Positions 28,501 to 40,886 are shown, counted from the stretch's first letter. The stretch is 64,000 nt of DNA from Streptacidiphilus sp. 4-A2 (GCA_014284505.1 JAAFYY010000001.1:4278001-4342000), one strand, 5' to 3'. The notes: generated by a model from the sequence alone, not told the origin. Program-made: numbers and translations.

Positions 28501-31500
28501 CGTCTGCTGGGTGGTTCCGTTGTACTCAGCCAGCTTCCGGCCCAGGATGTCGTAGGTGTACGAGACCACGGAGCCGTTGGCGTTGGTGGCGGTCAGTTCG
28601 TCACCGGCCGCGTCATACGTGGCTGAAGTGCTGCCCGCGTCCGGGTCGCTCGCCGCGATGCGGTTGCCCTGGGCATCCGAGGTCTCGGTCCACTGATGGC
28701 CCGAGGAGTCGGTGATCGTGGTGACCGTGTTCAGCGCTCCGGTAGTGGCGTTGGGCACGGTGGTGTAGGCATAGTCGGTTTCGGTTGCGGCACCCGTAGG
28801 AGTGCTGCCGTGGTACTGCAGCGACTCGGTGGTCCGGCCTTGCGCGTCAACGTAGGTGGTGCTCGCGGTGCCGCCTGGCGGTGGAGTGGTGTCCGTGCGG
28901 TCCACTCCCGGGTAGGCGGTACTGCTGGACCACTGCAACTGCCCATAGGAGTAGAACGCGCTGCCGACGCTTCGGCCCATGCCGTCGTAGGTGGTCACCG
29001 TCTGGCCGGGGACGTCGGCGTCCGTGGTCGGATAGAAGACGGAGGAGGGAGCAGCCGAGATGTAGTACGGGGTGGTGGAGGTCTTCACCAGCCAGCCGTG
29101 TGAGTCGTAGGCGTAGTCGGTGACGTTCGAGCCGCCCGTCGCATTGCTGTCCAGGGACGTCGACTGCTCCTGGAGCGGCTGCATGAAGCCGTTGTAGATC
29201 TCGAACTGCGCACCGTATGTCTCGTTGGCCCGCAGAGCCTGGGTCTCGGTCCAGGTCTCGGCACTCTGCCCGCCGAGGGAGTAGGTGAACTTCTTCGACG
29301 CATCCGCGCTGCCGTTCCCGGGCAGCCAGACCGCAGTCAGCCGGCCCAGGGCGTCGTAATTCTCGATGGTGGTGTTGTTGTTGGGGTCGATCAGTTTGGT
29401 CGGCTGCTGGCGGAACTGGTCGACGTTGGTGGTGGTGGTCCAGTTCCCCGCGGTGACGTTGGTGGTCGACGTGATGGTGGGCAGCGTTCCGGTGGCGGGG
29501 CTGTAGGTGTCGGTCGTGACGTCCCCGCGCTGGTCGGTCGCCGAGGCGGTGCGGCCGTAGACGTCGTAGCTGCTGCTGTTGTCAGGGCTGCGGTGAAGTT
29601 CTCAGTTGTACCGGTCCAGCCGGACATGTTCTGGACACCGGTCAGGTTTCCGACGCCAGCGGCCGGGATCACGCCGTAGGTCGTGTCGCCGTCGTAGTAG
29701 TAACGCTTGTCGGAGAGGGTGTTGGCGGCCGTCTTCGCGGGACAGGAGCTGGTGCCAACTCCGCCGCCGGACGATACCGCGACCGTGGTGTCCTCTGCAG
29801 GGACGGCTGTGATCCCCTTGTTGACACCGCTACCCGGCGGGGTGGCGTACTGGACGGTGGAGCAGGTCTCGGTCGAACCAGTCCCGCCGAGCTGGCTGAT
29901 GTCGCCCTGGCTGTCAGCTTGGGTGAGCAGCCCGGTGGTGGCCGAGTAGAGCTTCACGGTCTGGGTGGTGCGCCATTTGCCGCTGGCCAGGGTTCCGCGG
30001 TCGATGGTGGTCTGTGGCTCGACGAACCATGCCTGCTCGGCGGGCAGTCCTGTCGGCTGCCCGGTCGCGGTCTCGGCGTGGGTGGCCGTCGAGGCCGACC
30101 AGGGCAGGCTGATCTCGTCCTTGACGACACTCCCCGAGGCCTGGTCGAAGGTTTGAGTCTCCAGCGCGAAACCGGCGTACTGGTCCGAGTCGGGCACTAC
30201 CTGGCCGTCTGTGGTGGTGGCGGTGACCGGCGCGCCCGGGGTGTTGGCGGTGGTCGAGGTGGAGTCGCCGTCCATACCTCGCAGGTAGGTGGTCTCGGTC
30301 TCGGTGACCGGGGTGGTACCGGTTTCCGTCTTGACGGTGGCGTAGCCGCGCCACTGGTCCCAGGTCCGCTGCGAGTTGGGGATCAACGGGGAGTCGTTCC
30401 GGTGCCAGGCCCCGCCGTTCGGAGGGTAGATGTATTGGGTGACCTGGCTCGGCGAGCCACCGACCATGTCGACCTGCTCGACCTCGGTGACAACGTACTT
30501 CTCGAACCAGTCGGAGGTAAGGGTGGACTGGGACGGGGTCCAGTACTCCTGGTAGCACTGTCTGGTATCGGTGGAAGGTGTCGGCAGGTCGGGGCTGGTG
30601 GTGGACTGGTTGCAGTCGGGGCTGGAGTAGAAGACATCGGTGGCGCCACCGGTCTCGTCGTCGATCAGGTCCAGCCGGTAGTGCAGCATGGCCGGCCAGG
30701 AGGCCGCTCCCGCGACCCGGTTGGCCAGCTGGGTGTAGCCGAAGGTGACCGACGGCATCGACAGGCCCGTGGTTCCGCCGTCCCAGCCGGTGCGGGTGAT
30801 CGCGTCCAGGCGTAGCTCGGGCGAAGTCCCGTCTCCGGGCTGTGGCAGGGACTGCGTCAGCGCGTAGGAGTCGACCTCCTTGGGCGTGTAGGTCGTGGTG
30901 CTGCCCGCGTTCACATAGGTGGCGATGCTGGTCAGACGCATCTCCGAGAAGTACGTCATCACGTAGTTCGTACAGGTACCTGTCCCGCAGACCTCGCTGA
31001 ATGGCACGTCGTACCAGTACGGTGCGGTTGCCGAGGCCAGCGAAGTGCCACAGTCGGCAGAGGTGACGACCGGAGCCTGAGTACTGGTGATGCAGCGCTC
31101 AGACTCGGTGAACACGACCTTGGCGGCCGGTGCGGGCTTGGCACCCTCGATGGCGATGTCACTGGCACGCCAACCGTAGGAGATGCTGTCCAGGTAGGCG
31201 TCACGGTCGTAGACAGTGTCGGTGTGCGCGCTGCTGCGGGCGTAGTAGTTGGTCTCCTGCGTGTAGTTGTACTCACTGGTATTGCCATGCGGGTCGACCA
31301 CGAAATCCAGGTACCACCGGTAGGGCATGTTCGCCGTGAAATCGGTCGCGGCGCCCGCCGTGGCACCATCGCAGTCACCGGTCTTGGGGCAGTACACGGG
31401 CTCGGTGGAGACCGAGTTCGTCGCCGGGTCCGAGCCGGTACCCCCTCGGCGGTGGGCAGTTTGCCCGCGCCGTAGTACATGCGGGTGCCATCTTCGGCGG

Positions 31501-32828
31501 TGATCACCCAGTACTCGCCGTCGTAGGCACCGTTCGCGCCGCCGGTGGCCAGGCTGACGATGGCGTCACTGCCGGAGAGGCGCCAGGTCTTGGAAGTGTC
31601 GTCCCAGACCATCTGACCACCCAGGTTGCCGCCCGACAGGGAGACCTCGTGGCCACCGTCGGCCCAGCAGGTGTCGCCGCTGTTGGCGATACCGTCCTGG
31701 GCACAGGACTGGTAGGAGCGCTCGATGTAACTGGACATCCCAGCCCAGCCGTCACCGACTTCGGCCACCTGCGAGTTGGTGTCCGCCGTCTCACCGTCGA
31801 CCGACGAGGAGGCATAGGACAGCGAAACGCTGGGAGCCTTGCCACCCAGAGTGTCGGGACGGTGATCGGGTAGGAGTAGGTGAAGTCGCCGGTGGATCCG
31901 CCGGCCGACCACTGGTCGGAGGGCTTGATACTGGTGGCCGCAAAGGTTCCGGCCGATCCGCCCGGGGCGGCGGTAGCGGCCAGGACCGTCAGCGGCGAGG
32001 CGACGTCCTGCTTGACGGCACTTGAGGCATGAGCGCTGGCAGCCGTGACCGGGGTCAGGGCCATATCGGCGGCGGCATGTGCGGACTGGGTCGCGGCCAT
32101 CTCCAGGCCGGCGCCCAACTGGGCGGAGACCACCACGCGTCCGGTCCCCGGGTCCTCGGTGGTCCGAACCGGAGTCTGGGTCTGACAGGCGGGCAAAGAA
32201 GGTGTGGTCAGCGCACATGCGGGCAGTTCCACCAGGCGCAGCCGCTGCCCCAGGTCACCCCACTCTCACCGGCCAGCAGGCTGGGGTCCAGCTGGAGTGA
32301 GACGCTTCCCGCAGCAGTGGCCGCGTCGCCGCGGGCGACACCGAAGAGCAGACCGCTGGTGAATCCGGCCTGACGCGCGGTCTCTGGCGCGACAAACCGC
32401 ACCTGCACCTTGGACGGAGCGGCTGCCCCGGTGGTTGCCGCCGCCACCCACAAGGGGGAGGACCCCACTCGCGCGGCGGCGGGTGCCGAGTCCGCCACGG
32501 CGTGCAGACCGTCCGCGTTCGCCTTGACGGACGCCGACGGCAGCGACGTGGTGACCTCGCCGGCAGTGGGCAGATCCACCGCCCGGGGCAACTGAACCGG
32601 CCGCAGCGAAGTGTCCCTGGCAGCGGAATGCTTCAGCATGGAGGGGACGTTGGCGCGCGGAACCGGGACCGGCGCCGCCAGCTTCGTCTGCGGCGGGGAC
32701 CAGACCTGGCCCTTGGTGTAGGCAGCGGCGAACGCAACGGCGGGCAACAGCATGAAGATCAGGCTCAGCAGCGCGGCCAATGCACTGGTTTGCGTGATCC
32801 GCGCCCTCCACCGGCGCATGGAACGCAC
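25526..32828 (-). CDS. Secreted Rhs/YD-repeat polymorphic toxin with HINT domain and papain-fold-like tip (frameshifted)
   Basis: This is a protein of about 2,430 residues. A signal peptide (MRSMRRWRARITQTSALAAL then LSLIFMLLPAVAFAA) is followed by a cell-wall-anchor-free N-terminal region and many YD repeats. The Rhs core end is GHFLSRDPVLEVSDPNQIGG with YTYAGDDPVNNSDPTGLCLG. After a Ser/Gly-rich linker comes a HINT domain (about 26280-25843) from CATNSFAPATAVLMPDG to YYVLAGTTPILVHN. The tip has NCEECAKQIQ (Cys) and, in a neighbouring frame, EHYVVIKDGSVYDGF (His, Asp). That order fits the Tox-PL-2 papain-fold toxins. Frame changes near 32215, 31860, 31445, 29590, 26895, 25665 and 25605 are probably sequence errors. 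The tip likely enters rival cells. Confidence 0.85.
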
Positions 32829-33131
32829 ACGCTGATGACCACTGCTGCCACTTCAAACCCCCGCAGAGCACGGCGCGGCCGATACCGCGCGCATGATCAC
32901 GAAATCTAGAGCCCGGACCCAGCGAAGCGGAACATCATTTACCCATTTCATACCTAGGATTCCCATCGTCACAGCACAGCCAAAGCAGTGAAATTGGACA
33001 TACTGACCACTTTGCGGCCTGCGAGCAGCAGGTCAGCCCCACGCGGGATGTTCGGCTCCGGCTAGCGTGTGCGCCGCGCCAAGAGTTAGTTCGACCCCTT
33101 CGCGCCCACCCTGCACACGAGGACGGCCAAC
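32829..33131. promoter_or_regulatory. Divergent region between Rhs gene and secreted-protein genes
   Basis: About 300 bases separate the Rhs start (32828) from the GTG at 33132 and must hold both promoters. The stretch is less GC-rich around 32920-33000 (catttacccatttcatacctagg). I see no clear operator or repeat. A short minus-strand reading frame here has no coding character. Confidence 0.4.
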
Positions 33132-36100
33132 GTGAATATCCGGGCTTACCAAGCATCAAAACAACCCAGAACAAAACCAATAGGCGTGCCACGCACGTTC
33201 ACAGGAGCCATCTCCGTCGCCCTGCTGGCAGGCTCGCTGAGCCTGGTCTCGTCAACGTCGGCACATGCGGACACCGGTACGACAACCGCACCACCCGCAG
33301 CGACCCTGCCGCGACAGCCCTGGCCACAGCCGAGGCGACCGGCCAGAGCGTGCCGGTGACCGCCGACAGCACCGACGAGTCCACCACAGTGGCCAACCCG
33401 GACGGCAGCTTCACCTACACCGCCACCCAGCCCACCCAGGTCGAGCAGAACGGCACCTGGGTCCCGGTGGACCCGACACTGCACCAGAACGCTGACGGCA
33501 CCCTGGCACCCAATGCGGCTGCCTCTTCCGTGGTCTTCTCCGGCGGAGGGAGCAGCCCCCTGGTCACGCTGACCAGCTCGACAGGGGAACAGATGTCCCT
33601 GTCCTGGCCCAGTGCCCTGCCCGCACCGACTCTCTCGGGCGCCACTGCAACGTACACAAATGTCTACCCGGGGGTGAACCTGGCTATGACTGCCACGGCC
33701 TCCGGCGGCTACACCGAGCAGCTGATCATCACCAGCGCGACCGCCGCGGCCGACCCGGCCCTCGCAGACATCCACTTCATCACCAGTACCAACGGCCTGA
33801 CCCTCAGCACCGACGCCGCCGACGGGCTGCAGGCCGTCGACGCCTCAGGTGACACGGTGTTCGCCTCGCCGACCGCCACCATGTGGTCAACCCCCGCCGC
33901 CGCCACCAGCACAGCCGATGCCGCAAATACCAGGATGTCCACCGCAGCGGCACCCAGCACGAGGATGCTCGCCGCTGCCGCGCCCAGCACCGATCTGCCC
34001 GCTGACGCGACGCAGGACGACGATGGACCGACCACCACCGTCGGCGTCCAGGTGACCGGAAACAGCCTGGACCTGCAGCCCCCGGCCTCAGCCTTGACCG
34101 GCAGCAACGTCACCTACCCGATCGTCATCGACCCCACAGTGAGCCCCGCGATCGAGGGCAACGACTGGACCTGGGTCTCTGAGACGAACTCGAGCATCAG
34201 CTACTGGCGAGGCAGCAACGACGACTACAAGGACGGTAGCGACGGCAAAGTCGGCTACGACGACTGGTGTGCCAGTAGCAATTACACAACCGGCGGCTGC
34301 CCCGGAGACGGCTTCGGCCGCACCCGCTCCCTCTTCTCGATGGACATGAGCCACCTGGCCGGCAAGCACGTCACCAAGGCCACGTTCACCGTCTACGAGC
34401 AGGGGGCGACCTCTTCATGGACCGGCAGCCGCCAGATCGACCTCCATGGCGCCGGCGCCTTCAGCAACAGCACGACCTGGAGCAACCAGCCGAACGTCTT
34501 CACCGCCTACACCCCCTCAAGCCTGGTCTCCATAGACAGCAATGGCGTCGGCAGCGGTGTCTTTGATGCCACGACCCTGATCCAAAACGCAGTCGCCGCC
34601 GGTTACCAGACCCAGACCATGGAACTGCAGGCCGACAACGAGTACGACGACACCGCCTACCGCTACATCCTCAGCAGTGGACAGTACATCCCGGCTCTAT
34701 CGGTCACGTACTACTCAACCCCTGACATCCCCAGCGACCTGTCGATCACCAACGGCTCCAAGTCCTACCCCTGCAACACAACCGGAGGCATCGACACCGC
34801 CGCCCCCGGATACTGGATCAACGCCAACGACGCCAAGAGCGTTACATTCAATGCCACCATCAGTACACCCGACACCAGTGTCGCCAGCACTGCCCTCACC
34901 AGCGACTTCTGGGTACACGAGACGAATCCGACACCCGCTGCGCACTGGACCGACCTGGGTGGACAAACCATCAACTCGCAAGCGGGCGGCACAGTCACCC
35001 ATCCTCCCACCGCGTTGGCAATAGCCGACGGTGAGACGTTCCAGTGGCAGGTCTACGCCAGCGAGGACAGCGGGTCCTTCTCCAGCACAGCCGCCCCCAG
35101 CACCAGCGACTCCTGCTGGTTCAGCGTCGACCTCACCCCGCCCACCCTGGGAACCAGCCCGACTGCCGCTCCTCCCAGCACAGTCGGAGGCGTCCCGGGA
35201 TCGCTGCAGGTCACAGCGACCGACGGGGGCACCAACCCCTCCGGTGTGGCCAAGTTCCTCTACAACATCAACGGCACCTCCCTGACTGAGGGCGGCAGCG
35301 GGGAGCAGAGCATCCCTGCCGTCAACGGCAGTGCGACCATCCCCCGAACGCCACCCAGTGGGGCACCAACATCGTCTGGTACACGGCCGTCGACGCCGCG
35401 GGGAACCAGGCACAGGCAGGCAAGTACCCGTTCATCGTCACTCCCCCCTACGTCCCCGGCTCTGCCGGCGACCTGGACGGGGATCACGCTCCCGACCTGG
35501 CCGCGGTCGACAGCAGTGGCGACATCGTCCTGTACAGCAACCCGCTGGCCAACACCCCCTCAAGCAGCGACACCCCTAGCGTTCTGCTTCCCGAATCCAT
35601 GGCGAGCAATGCCACCGGTTCGACCACCTTCGCCGGGGCCCTGCTCGCCCACTCCGGCAGTGTTCAGGGGCTGAACTGCGATGATCTGGACATTGTCCAG
35701 AACGGTGTCCTCATCATCGAGAAGAACAACAGCGCCTGCGACGCCACGGGAACCCAATGGACCCCGTATCCGGCGATCGACCCCAGCAGCCCGCTGCCGG
35801 CACGCCTGCCGCAGCATCCTCCGCGTACGACGCCTACGACTGGAGCCAGGTCCAGCAAATCGTCGCTCTTTCGAGCCTCAATGCCAAAAATGTTCTGACT
35901 ACAACGGATCTCGTGACCATTGAGGCCTCGGGCGGCACGGACTACGTGTGGGAGTACCCCATGAGCGGCGCGAAGCCTCTCGCTCCCACCCTGCTGGCCA
36001 GCGGCAGCGCCTGGTCGGGGGTCAGCCTGATCAACCCCGGCAGCATCAATGGCAACCAGGCGCTGTGGACCCGCAATACCAGCACCGGCCAGCTCACCCA

Positions 36101-36374
36101 GTACCTCAACATCAACGCCGACACCACCAGCACACTCACCGGGCAGACCATCGCCGGAAGCACCACCTACAGCGGTAGCGCCTACCCGTTGATCACCTCA
36201 GCTGCCGTGACCGGCAGCGGGGCCACCAACGGCCCCGCCCTGTGGGCCGTCGACTCCACCGGCACGCTCCAGCTCATCCCGACCAGCCTGGACAGCAGCG
36301 GCAACGCCACCGTCTACGCACCCCAGGCAAAGTCCGCCGGCGGATGGGGCCCCGGCTTGACCAACCTCAGCTGA
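33132..36374 (+). CDS. Large secreted DNRLRE-type protein (frameshifted)
   Basis: This is a secreted protein of about 1,080 residues. From GTG 33132 it has a signal peptide (RTFTGAISVALLAGSLSLVS, then STSAHAD). A frame change near 33300 leads to a beta-rich region, MPVTADSTDESTTVANPDGS and VYPGVNLAMTATASGGYTEQ. The DNRLRE-like segment includes GRTRSLFSMDMSHLAGKHVT and SNSTTWSNQPNV. C-terminal repeats resemble FG-GAP-type propeller blades (DLDGDHAPDLAAVDSSGDIV). Such proteins commonly neighbour Rhs genes in streptomycetes. Other frame changes lie near 35340, 35570 and 35810. No catalytic motif is seen. It may be a partner or surface scaffold of the Rhs toxin (inference). Confidence 0.7.
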
Positions 36375-36507
36375 TCTGACATCAGCGATGTTTCCGAGTG
36401 GCTGCTTTGTCGACGGCAGCCACCCGGACACCCATCCCGCCACACGCGTCATCGCGCACGTGACGTCCGCTTCCCTCAGACCCAGCCGATGCAAAGGAAT
36501 CCCTCGC

Positions 36508-38244
36508 ATGCGAATCCGTATAGCCCTGCCCACAATCACCGCAGCGACGGCGCTTGTCACAGCCGCCGCCCTGGCAATACCGGCTGCCGCCTACGCCGAC
36601 ACCCATACCGGGACGCGCGCGACCACGGCAGCCGCGAGCGACACCGCCCCCTCCATCTCCGGGGCGCTGTCCCTCAAGACCGACCAGGGATTCGCCCTGA
36701 TCGCCTACACCACCGGCGATGTCGACCACGTCAACTTCATCCTTACCGAGGTCTCCGCCAACGGAGCAGCCGGCCCCAAGACCACGATCACCGTCAACCA
36801 GCCCTCCAGTGACGGGTCTGGCAGACCAGCGGGCCCCTCAGCCTGCCATACGGCGACTATTACCTCGACAGTCAGGCAGTCGCTCCCGACGGGACCACCA
36901 GCCCGCTGGGGCATGTGAGCGGCGACCCCATCGCTTTCAAGCCTCAACCCGCCTTCCATGACACCACGATCACCCCCGGTGAACTCAGCTACACCCAGCA
37001 GACCATCACCGCCGCCGGCCGCCTGACCACCTACGACCCCAACGCCGGTGACACCGGTACACCCTGGACCGGGCCGGTCACCCTTCAGCTCGGCAGCACC
37101 GACACCGACCCCGTCAGCACCCAGGCCATCGGCGCCGACGGCAGCTTCTCCCTCTCCCTCACCCCCGCCCCCAACGCAGTCGCCACCACCCCGGTGACCA
37201 GTGAGCTGGTGCACCTCCAAGCCGACTTCGCCCCGCCTCCTGCCCGGTGTGCGGTCCGGAGAACGTCGCTGTTCCCGACCGGTCCATCCCCATCGCGCCC
37301 GCGCTGCCCACCCGCATCGTCCTGGAACAGCCCACTGCCACCAACCTGACCGCAGGAACAACCGACGACATCACAGGCACTCTCGAATACCAAGGCCCGA
37401 CGGCTGGCTCCCCCTGTCCGGCACCAGCGTCTACCTCGACCTCAACGGCTACCAGGAGGACTTCGGCCCCGGCGACCAGTCCACCACGAATGCCCAGGGC
37501 CGCTTCACCCTCGCCCCCACCTCCCCTGACCAGCCCGTGAGCTGGACCGTTCTGACGTCGCCCCAGGACGACCGCAACGGGTACCTGGCCAACACCCAGA
37601 CCAGCTACACCGTCACCTCCGTCCACCAGCAACTCACGCTCCAGCTGGCCTCTCCGGTCATAGACGCGCACAACAACCTGACCTTCTACCAGTACACCCA
37701 CAGCAGCAACGGCACTGTCCCCAGCAGGCACGTCTACCTGCAGCAGTCATCGGACGGCCGGACCGGCTGGGCCACTGTCGCCACCCTGCCCGCCAGCAGC
37801 AACAACGACGGCGACTGGAGCACCATCACCCACGCTGTCAGCAACCCCCATGGTTACTGGCGCCTGTACGCACCCGCGAGCCTCGGCTTCCCGGTCCCTG
37901 CATACAGCAACACCATCCATACCTTCCGGTACCAGACCCGCATCACCGGCGGCCCCAGCACCACCCACGCCCACAAGAACCAGTCAGTCGCCTTCACCGG
38001 CCACCTTCAGCAGCAGGGCTACGGCACCTGGACCGCCTGCGCCAACAACACCGTTGAGGTGCTCTACCGCCCAAGCGGCTCCACTCACGCCTATGTCATG
38101 GGCACCGCACGCACGAACGGCCTCGGCGCCTTCAGCACCGACATCAAGATCCCCGGGAACGGCACCTGGTACCTCAGCTACCAGACCACGAGCCCGTGGA
38201 GTACCGACAGCACCACCACAGGCACCCTCATTCACCTCAGCTAA
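36508..38244 (+). CDS. Secreted beta-sandwich-repeat protein (frameshifted)
   Basis: This is a protein of about 578 residues starting MRIRIALPTITAATALVTAA at ATG 36508, with AAAGGA 9 bases upstream. A signal peptide ends near AAAYADT. The rest is a series of Ig-like or beta-sandwich segments rich in Ser/Thr (WTGPVTLQLGSTDTDPVST, VTSVHQQLTLQLASPVIDAH, TTHAHKNQSVAFTGHLQQQG). No catalytic motif is seen. Frame changes near 36820, 37235 and 37400 are probably base errors. It follows the DNRLRE gene by 130 bases on the same strand and is probably co-transcribed. Confidence 0.6.
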
Positions 38245-38253
38245 TTTCTTTGG

Positions 38254-38571
38254 ATGTGGCTCGAATGCGGTGAGATCGCTTTGCTGGATGACGAGTTGGA
38301 ATTGGTGCCGGTCGGCCGTACGTGCGGCCAGGTGTGCGGCAAACGCCGGCTCGAAGCCCTGATCCGGGCCGCCGCCATGACCACCCCGCGTTCTACTCCG
38401 CCCGAACGCCCGAACCCGCCGCCCCCGGGGGGTGCGGCGCGGTTCGCCCCGGGCCGCGCAGCGAGCACCGGGTCGCCGTGCCCGTGCCGACGACGGTCGC
38501 CAGTAGGCGCCCGTGCCCGCTCCCCAGCCGGCCGCGCCCGTCGAAGACTTCAGCGCGACGGGCGGGGGTGA
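38254..38571 (+). CDS. Doubtful short ORF
   Basis: The first ~42 codons after ATG 38254 (MWLECGEIALLDDELELVPV, GRTCGQVCGKRRLEALIRAA) look codon-biased, but the remainder is low-complexity and runs through a terminator. It may be a remnant of a longer gene. Listed because nothing else fills 38245-38555. Confidence 0.15.
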   Translation: MWLECGEIALLDDELELVPVGRTCGQVCGKRRLEALIRAAAMTTPRSTPPERPNPPPPGGAARFAPGRAASTGSPCPCRRRSPVGARARSPAGRARRRLQRDGRG

Positions 38572-38588
38572 AATGCCCCCGCCCGTCG
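38556..38588. terminator. Bidirectional terminator between convergent genes
   Basis: cgacgggcggggg (38556-38568) pairs perfectly with cccccgcccgtcg (38576-38588) across a 7-base loop. It lies between the plus-strand secreted genes and the minus-strand ABC operon. Confidence 0.75.
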
Positions 38589-38631
38589 GTGTCGTGACGG
38601 AGCGTCCGATCCGTGCTGGTTTGACGGATCG

Positions 38632-39857
38632 TCAGGCTGCCTTCAGGGCCTCCCGCAGCGGCACCCGGGAGCCGCTGCGCAGCACCGAGTTGCGGTAGAT
38701 CCGGGCCGCGAAGCGCAGCAGCAGATAGGCGAAGCCGAGCGCCAGCACCAGTGCCAGCAGGATCTGCCACATCGGGGCGGCGCCCATGGCGACCCGCATC
38801 GGCATCAGCACCGGCGCGAACGGCGGCAGCATCGACAGCCAGGTCACCAGCGGGCTGGTGGGGTCGCTGGGCACTACCGAGATGCCGATCACCCAGGCCG
38901 CGATCAGCGGCGCCACCGCCGGGAAGGTCAGCCCCTGGACGTCCTCCTGCCGGGAGACGGTGGCGCCGAGAGCGGCGAACACCATGGCGTAGATCGCGAA
39001 GCCGACCACGTACCAGAGCAGGGCCCAGGCGACCGCGCCGAGGGAGTCGCTGAGGGAGATGTTCAGCGAGCCGGTGGCGATGCCGACGCCGACGCCGAGG
39101 ACGGCCGGCACCGCCATCTGCAGCAGTCCGAGCAGGCCGGTGCCGAGGACCTTGCCGAACAGCAGCTGCCAGGGGCGGATGGCGGACAGCAGCAGTTCCA
39201 CCACCCGGCTGGACTTCTCCTCCACCACGCCCTGGGCGACGATCTGGCCGACCAGCATCAGCGACATGTACATCAGCAGCCGGCCGCGATGGCGATGGTG
39301 ATGTGCTGGGCCTGCTGCGGGTCGCTCCTGGTCAGCGCGGTGACCTGGACCTGGGAGCCGGCGGTGGCGGCCAGGGCCCGCCCGGCCTGCGCCGGGGTGG
39401 CCCCCAGCTGGGTGAACTGCGCGCCGAGCGCCCGCTGCTGGTCCACCACCTGCAACAACTGCCGGGTGGAGTCCGGCAGGGTCTTGTCCACGGTGGCGGT
39501 GACGCCGCCGTTCGGGCCGGTGGCGGCCAGCACGTCCTCGTGCCCGGCCCTGACCGCGGCCTGACCGGCCTGCTGGTCGGGAAAGGCGGTGATGGTGATC
39601 TTCTGGCCGAGCTCGGTCGCGGTGGCCTGGAGCGAGGAGGACAGCGAGCTGTCCGAACCCAGCACCGCGATCTTCGTCGGCCCCGGGCTGAGGTTGACCA
39701 GGTGCAGGATGATCGGCAGCGCCACCGCCGCGACGGCGGTGATCAGCAGGGTGACCAGATAGGCCTTGGAACGGGTGCGGACCCGGATCTCCCGGCCCGC
39801 CACCAGCAGCACCGCTTCCCGCGAGCCCACGTCGAGCCGCTGTGTCGATCCGCTCAT
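38632..39857 (-). CDS. ABC-2 type export permease, NatB-like (one frameshift)
   Basis: This is a membrane protein of about 408 residues starting MSGSTQRLDVGSREAVLLVA at 39857, overlapping the ATPase gene by 4 bases. A first membrane helix (AYLVTLLITAVAAVALPIIL) is followed by a large external domain (TKIAVLGSDSSLSSSLQATA). A frame change near 39275 then leads into six or so hydrophobic segments (GLLGLLQMAVPAVLGVGVGI, AWALLWYVVGFAIYAMVFAA). This is the architecture of NatB/YhaP-like permeases that export sodium or small toxic compounds. The substrate cannot be inferred. Confidence 0.8.
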
Positions 39858-40822
39858 GCCGACTCCCCCGTCTGCTTGCTCTCCGCGTCGCCGGCCGCCG
39901 CGACGCCGACGCCGCCCTCGTCCTCGCTGCTCACCACATGCCGGAACAGTTCGGTCAGGGCGGGCAGCCGCCTGGCGAACTCCCGCACCGGGCCCTGCGC
40001 CAGGGCTGCCCGCAGTACCGCCTGGTCGTCGGCGCCGGCGTCCAGGGTCAGTACGGTGCGGCTGCCCTCGCGGCCGGCCACGGTGACCCCGGGCAGGCCG
40101 TCGGCCCAGTCCCCGGCCGCGCCCGGCACGTCCACCACCAGCTCCTCGGTGCCGGTGCCGCGCAGCTCCGGGACCGTCCCGCAGGCGACCATGCGGCCCG
40201 CCCGGACGATGCCGACCCGGTCGCACAGCCGCTCCACCAGTTCCAGCTGGTGGCTGGAGAAGATCACCGGCACGCCCTGCGCGCACTTCTCCTTGAGCAC
40301 CGCGCTCATCACGTCCACGGCCACCGGGTCCAGGCCCGAGAAGGGCTCGTCCAGCACCAGTATCTCCGGGTCGTGCACCAGCGCCGCGGCCAGCTGGACC
40401 CGCTGCTGGTTGCCCAGGCTGAGCTTCTGCACCTCGTCGCCCAGGCGGTGGTCCACGCCCAGCCTGGCGGTCCACTCCCGGGTGGCCCGGGCCGCGGCGG
40501 CGCGGCCGAGGCCGTGCAGCCGGGCCAGGTACTCCAGCTGCTCGCCGACCCGCATCCGCGGGTACAGCCCGCGCTCCTCCGGCATGTAGCCGATCCGGCT
40601 GCGGGTCTCCAGGGTCACCGGGACACCGTCCCAGCGCACCTCCCCCGCGTCGGCGGCGAGCACTCCCAGCATGATCCGCATGGTGGTGGTCTTGCCGGCG
40701 CCGTTGCTGCCGACAAAGCCGAAGATCTCCCCGGCCGCCACTTCGAACGTCATCTCGCTCAGCGCGACCATGTCCCCGTACCGCTTGGAGACACCGTCGA
40801 CTGCCAGTTTTCGATCACTCAC
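39854..40822 (-). CDS. ABC transporter ATPase, NatA-like
   Basis: This is an intact 322-residue ATPase. It has Walker A GSNGAGKT (38-45), signature LSLGNQQRVQLA (135-146), Walker B ILVLDEPFSGLD (154-165) and an H-loop in IFSSHQLELVE. The signature has the LSxGNQQ form typical of NatA/YhaQ-type exporters. A C-terminal extension of about 100 residues follows the nucleotide domain (ELVVDVPGAAGDWADGLPG). It energises the permease encoded directly downstream, with which it overlaps (ATGA). Confidence 0.9.
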   Translation of the reverse strand: MSDRKLAVDGVSKRYGDMVALSEMTFEVAAGEIFGFVGSNGAGKTTTMRIMLGVLAADAGEVRWDGVPVTLETRSRIGYMPEERGLYPRMRVGEQLEYLARLHGLGRAAAARATREWTARLGVDHRLGDEVQKLSLGNQQRVQLAAALVHDPEILVLDEPFSGLDPVAVDVMSAVLKEKCAQGVPVIFSSHQLELVERLCDRVGIVRAGRMVACGTVPELRGTGTEELVVDVPGAAGDWADGLPGVTVAGREGSRTVLTLDAGADDQAVLRAALAQGPVREFARRLPALTELFRHVVSSEDEGGVGVAAAGDAESKQTGESA

Positions 40823-40886
40823 GTGTGGTTCCTAGTCCCCCATGGGTGCAGTCGCACCCTCGTACCGCATGATCATCCCGCGCCGG

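Noticed and set aside
32935..33192. Minus-strand reading frame upstream of the Rhs start
   Set aside because: It lies in the divergent promoter region, overlaps the start of the plus-strand secreted gene, and has no codon bias or recognisable motif.
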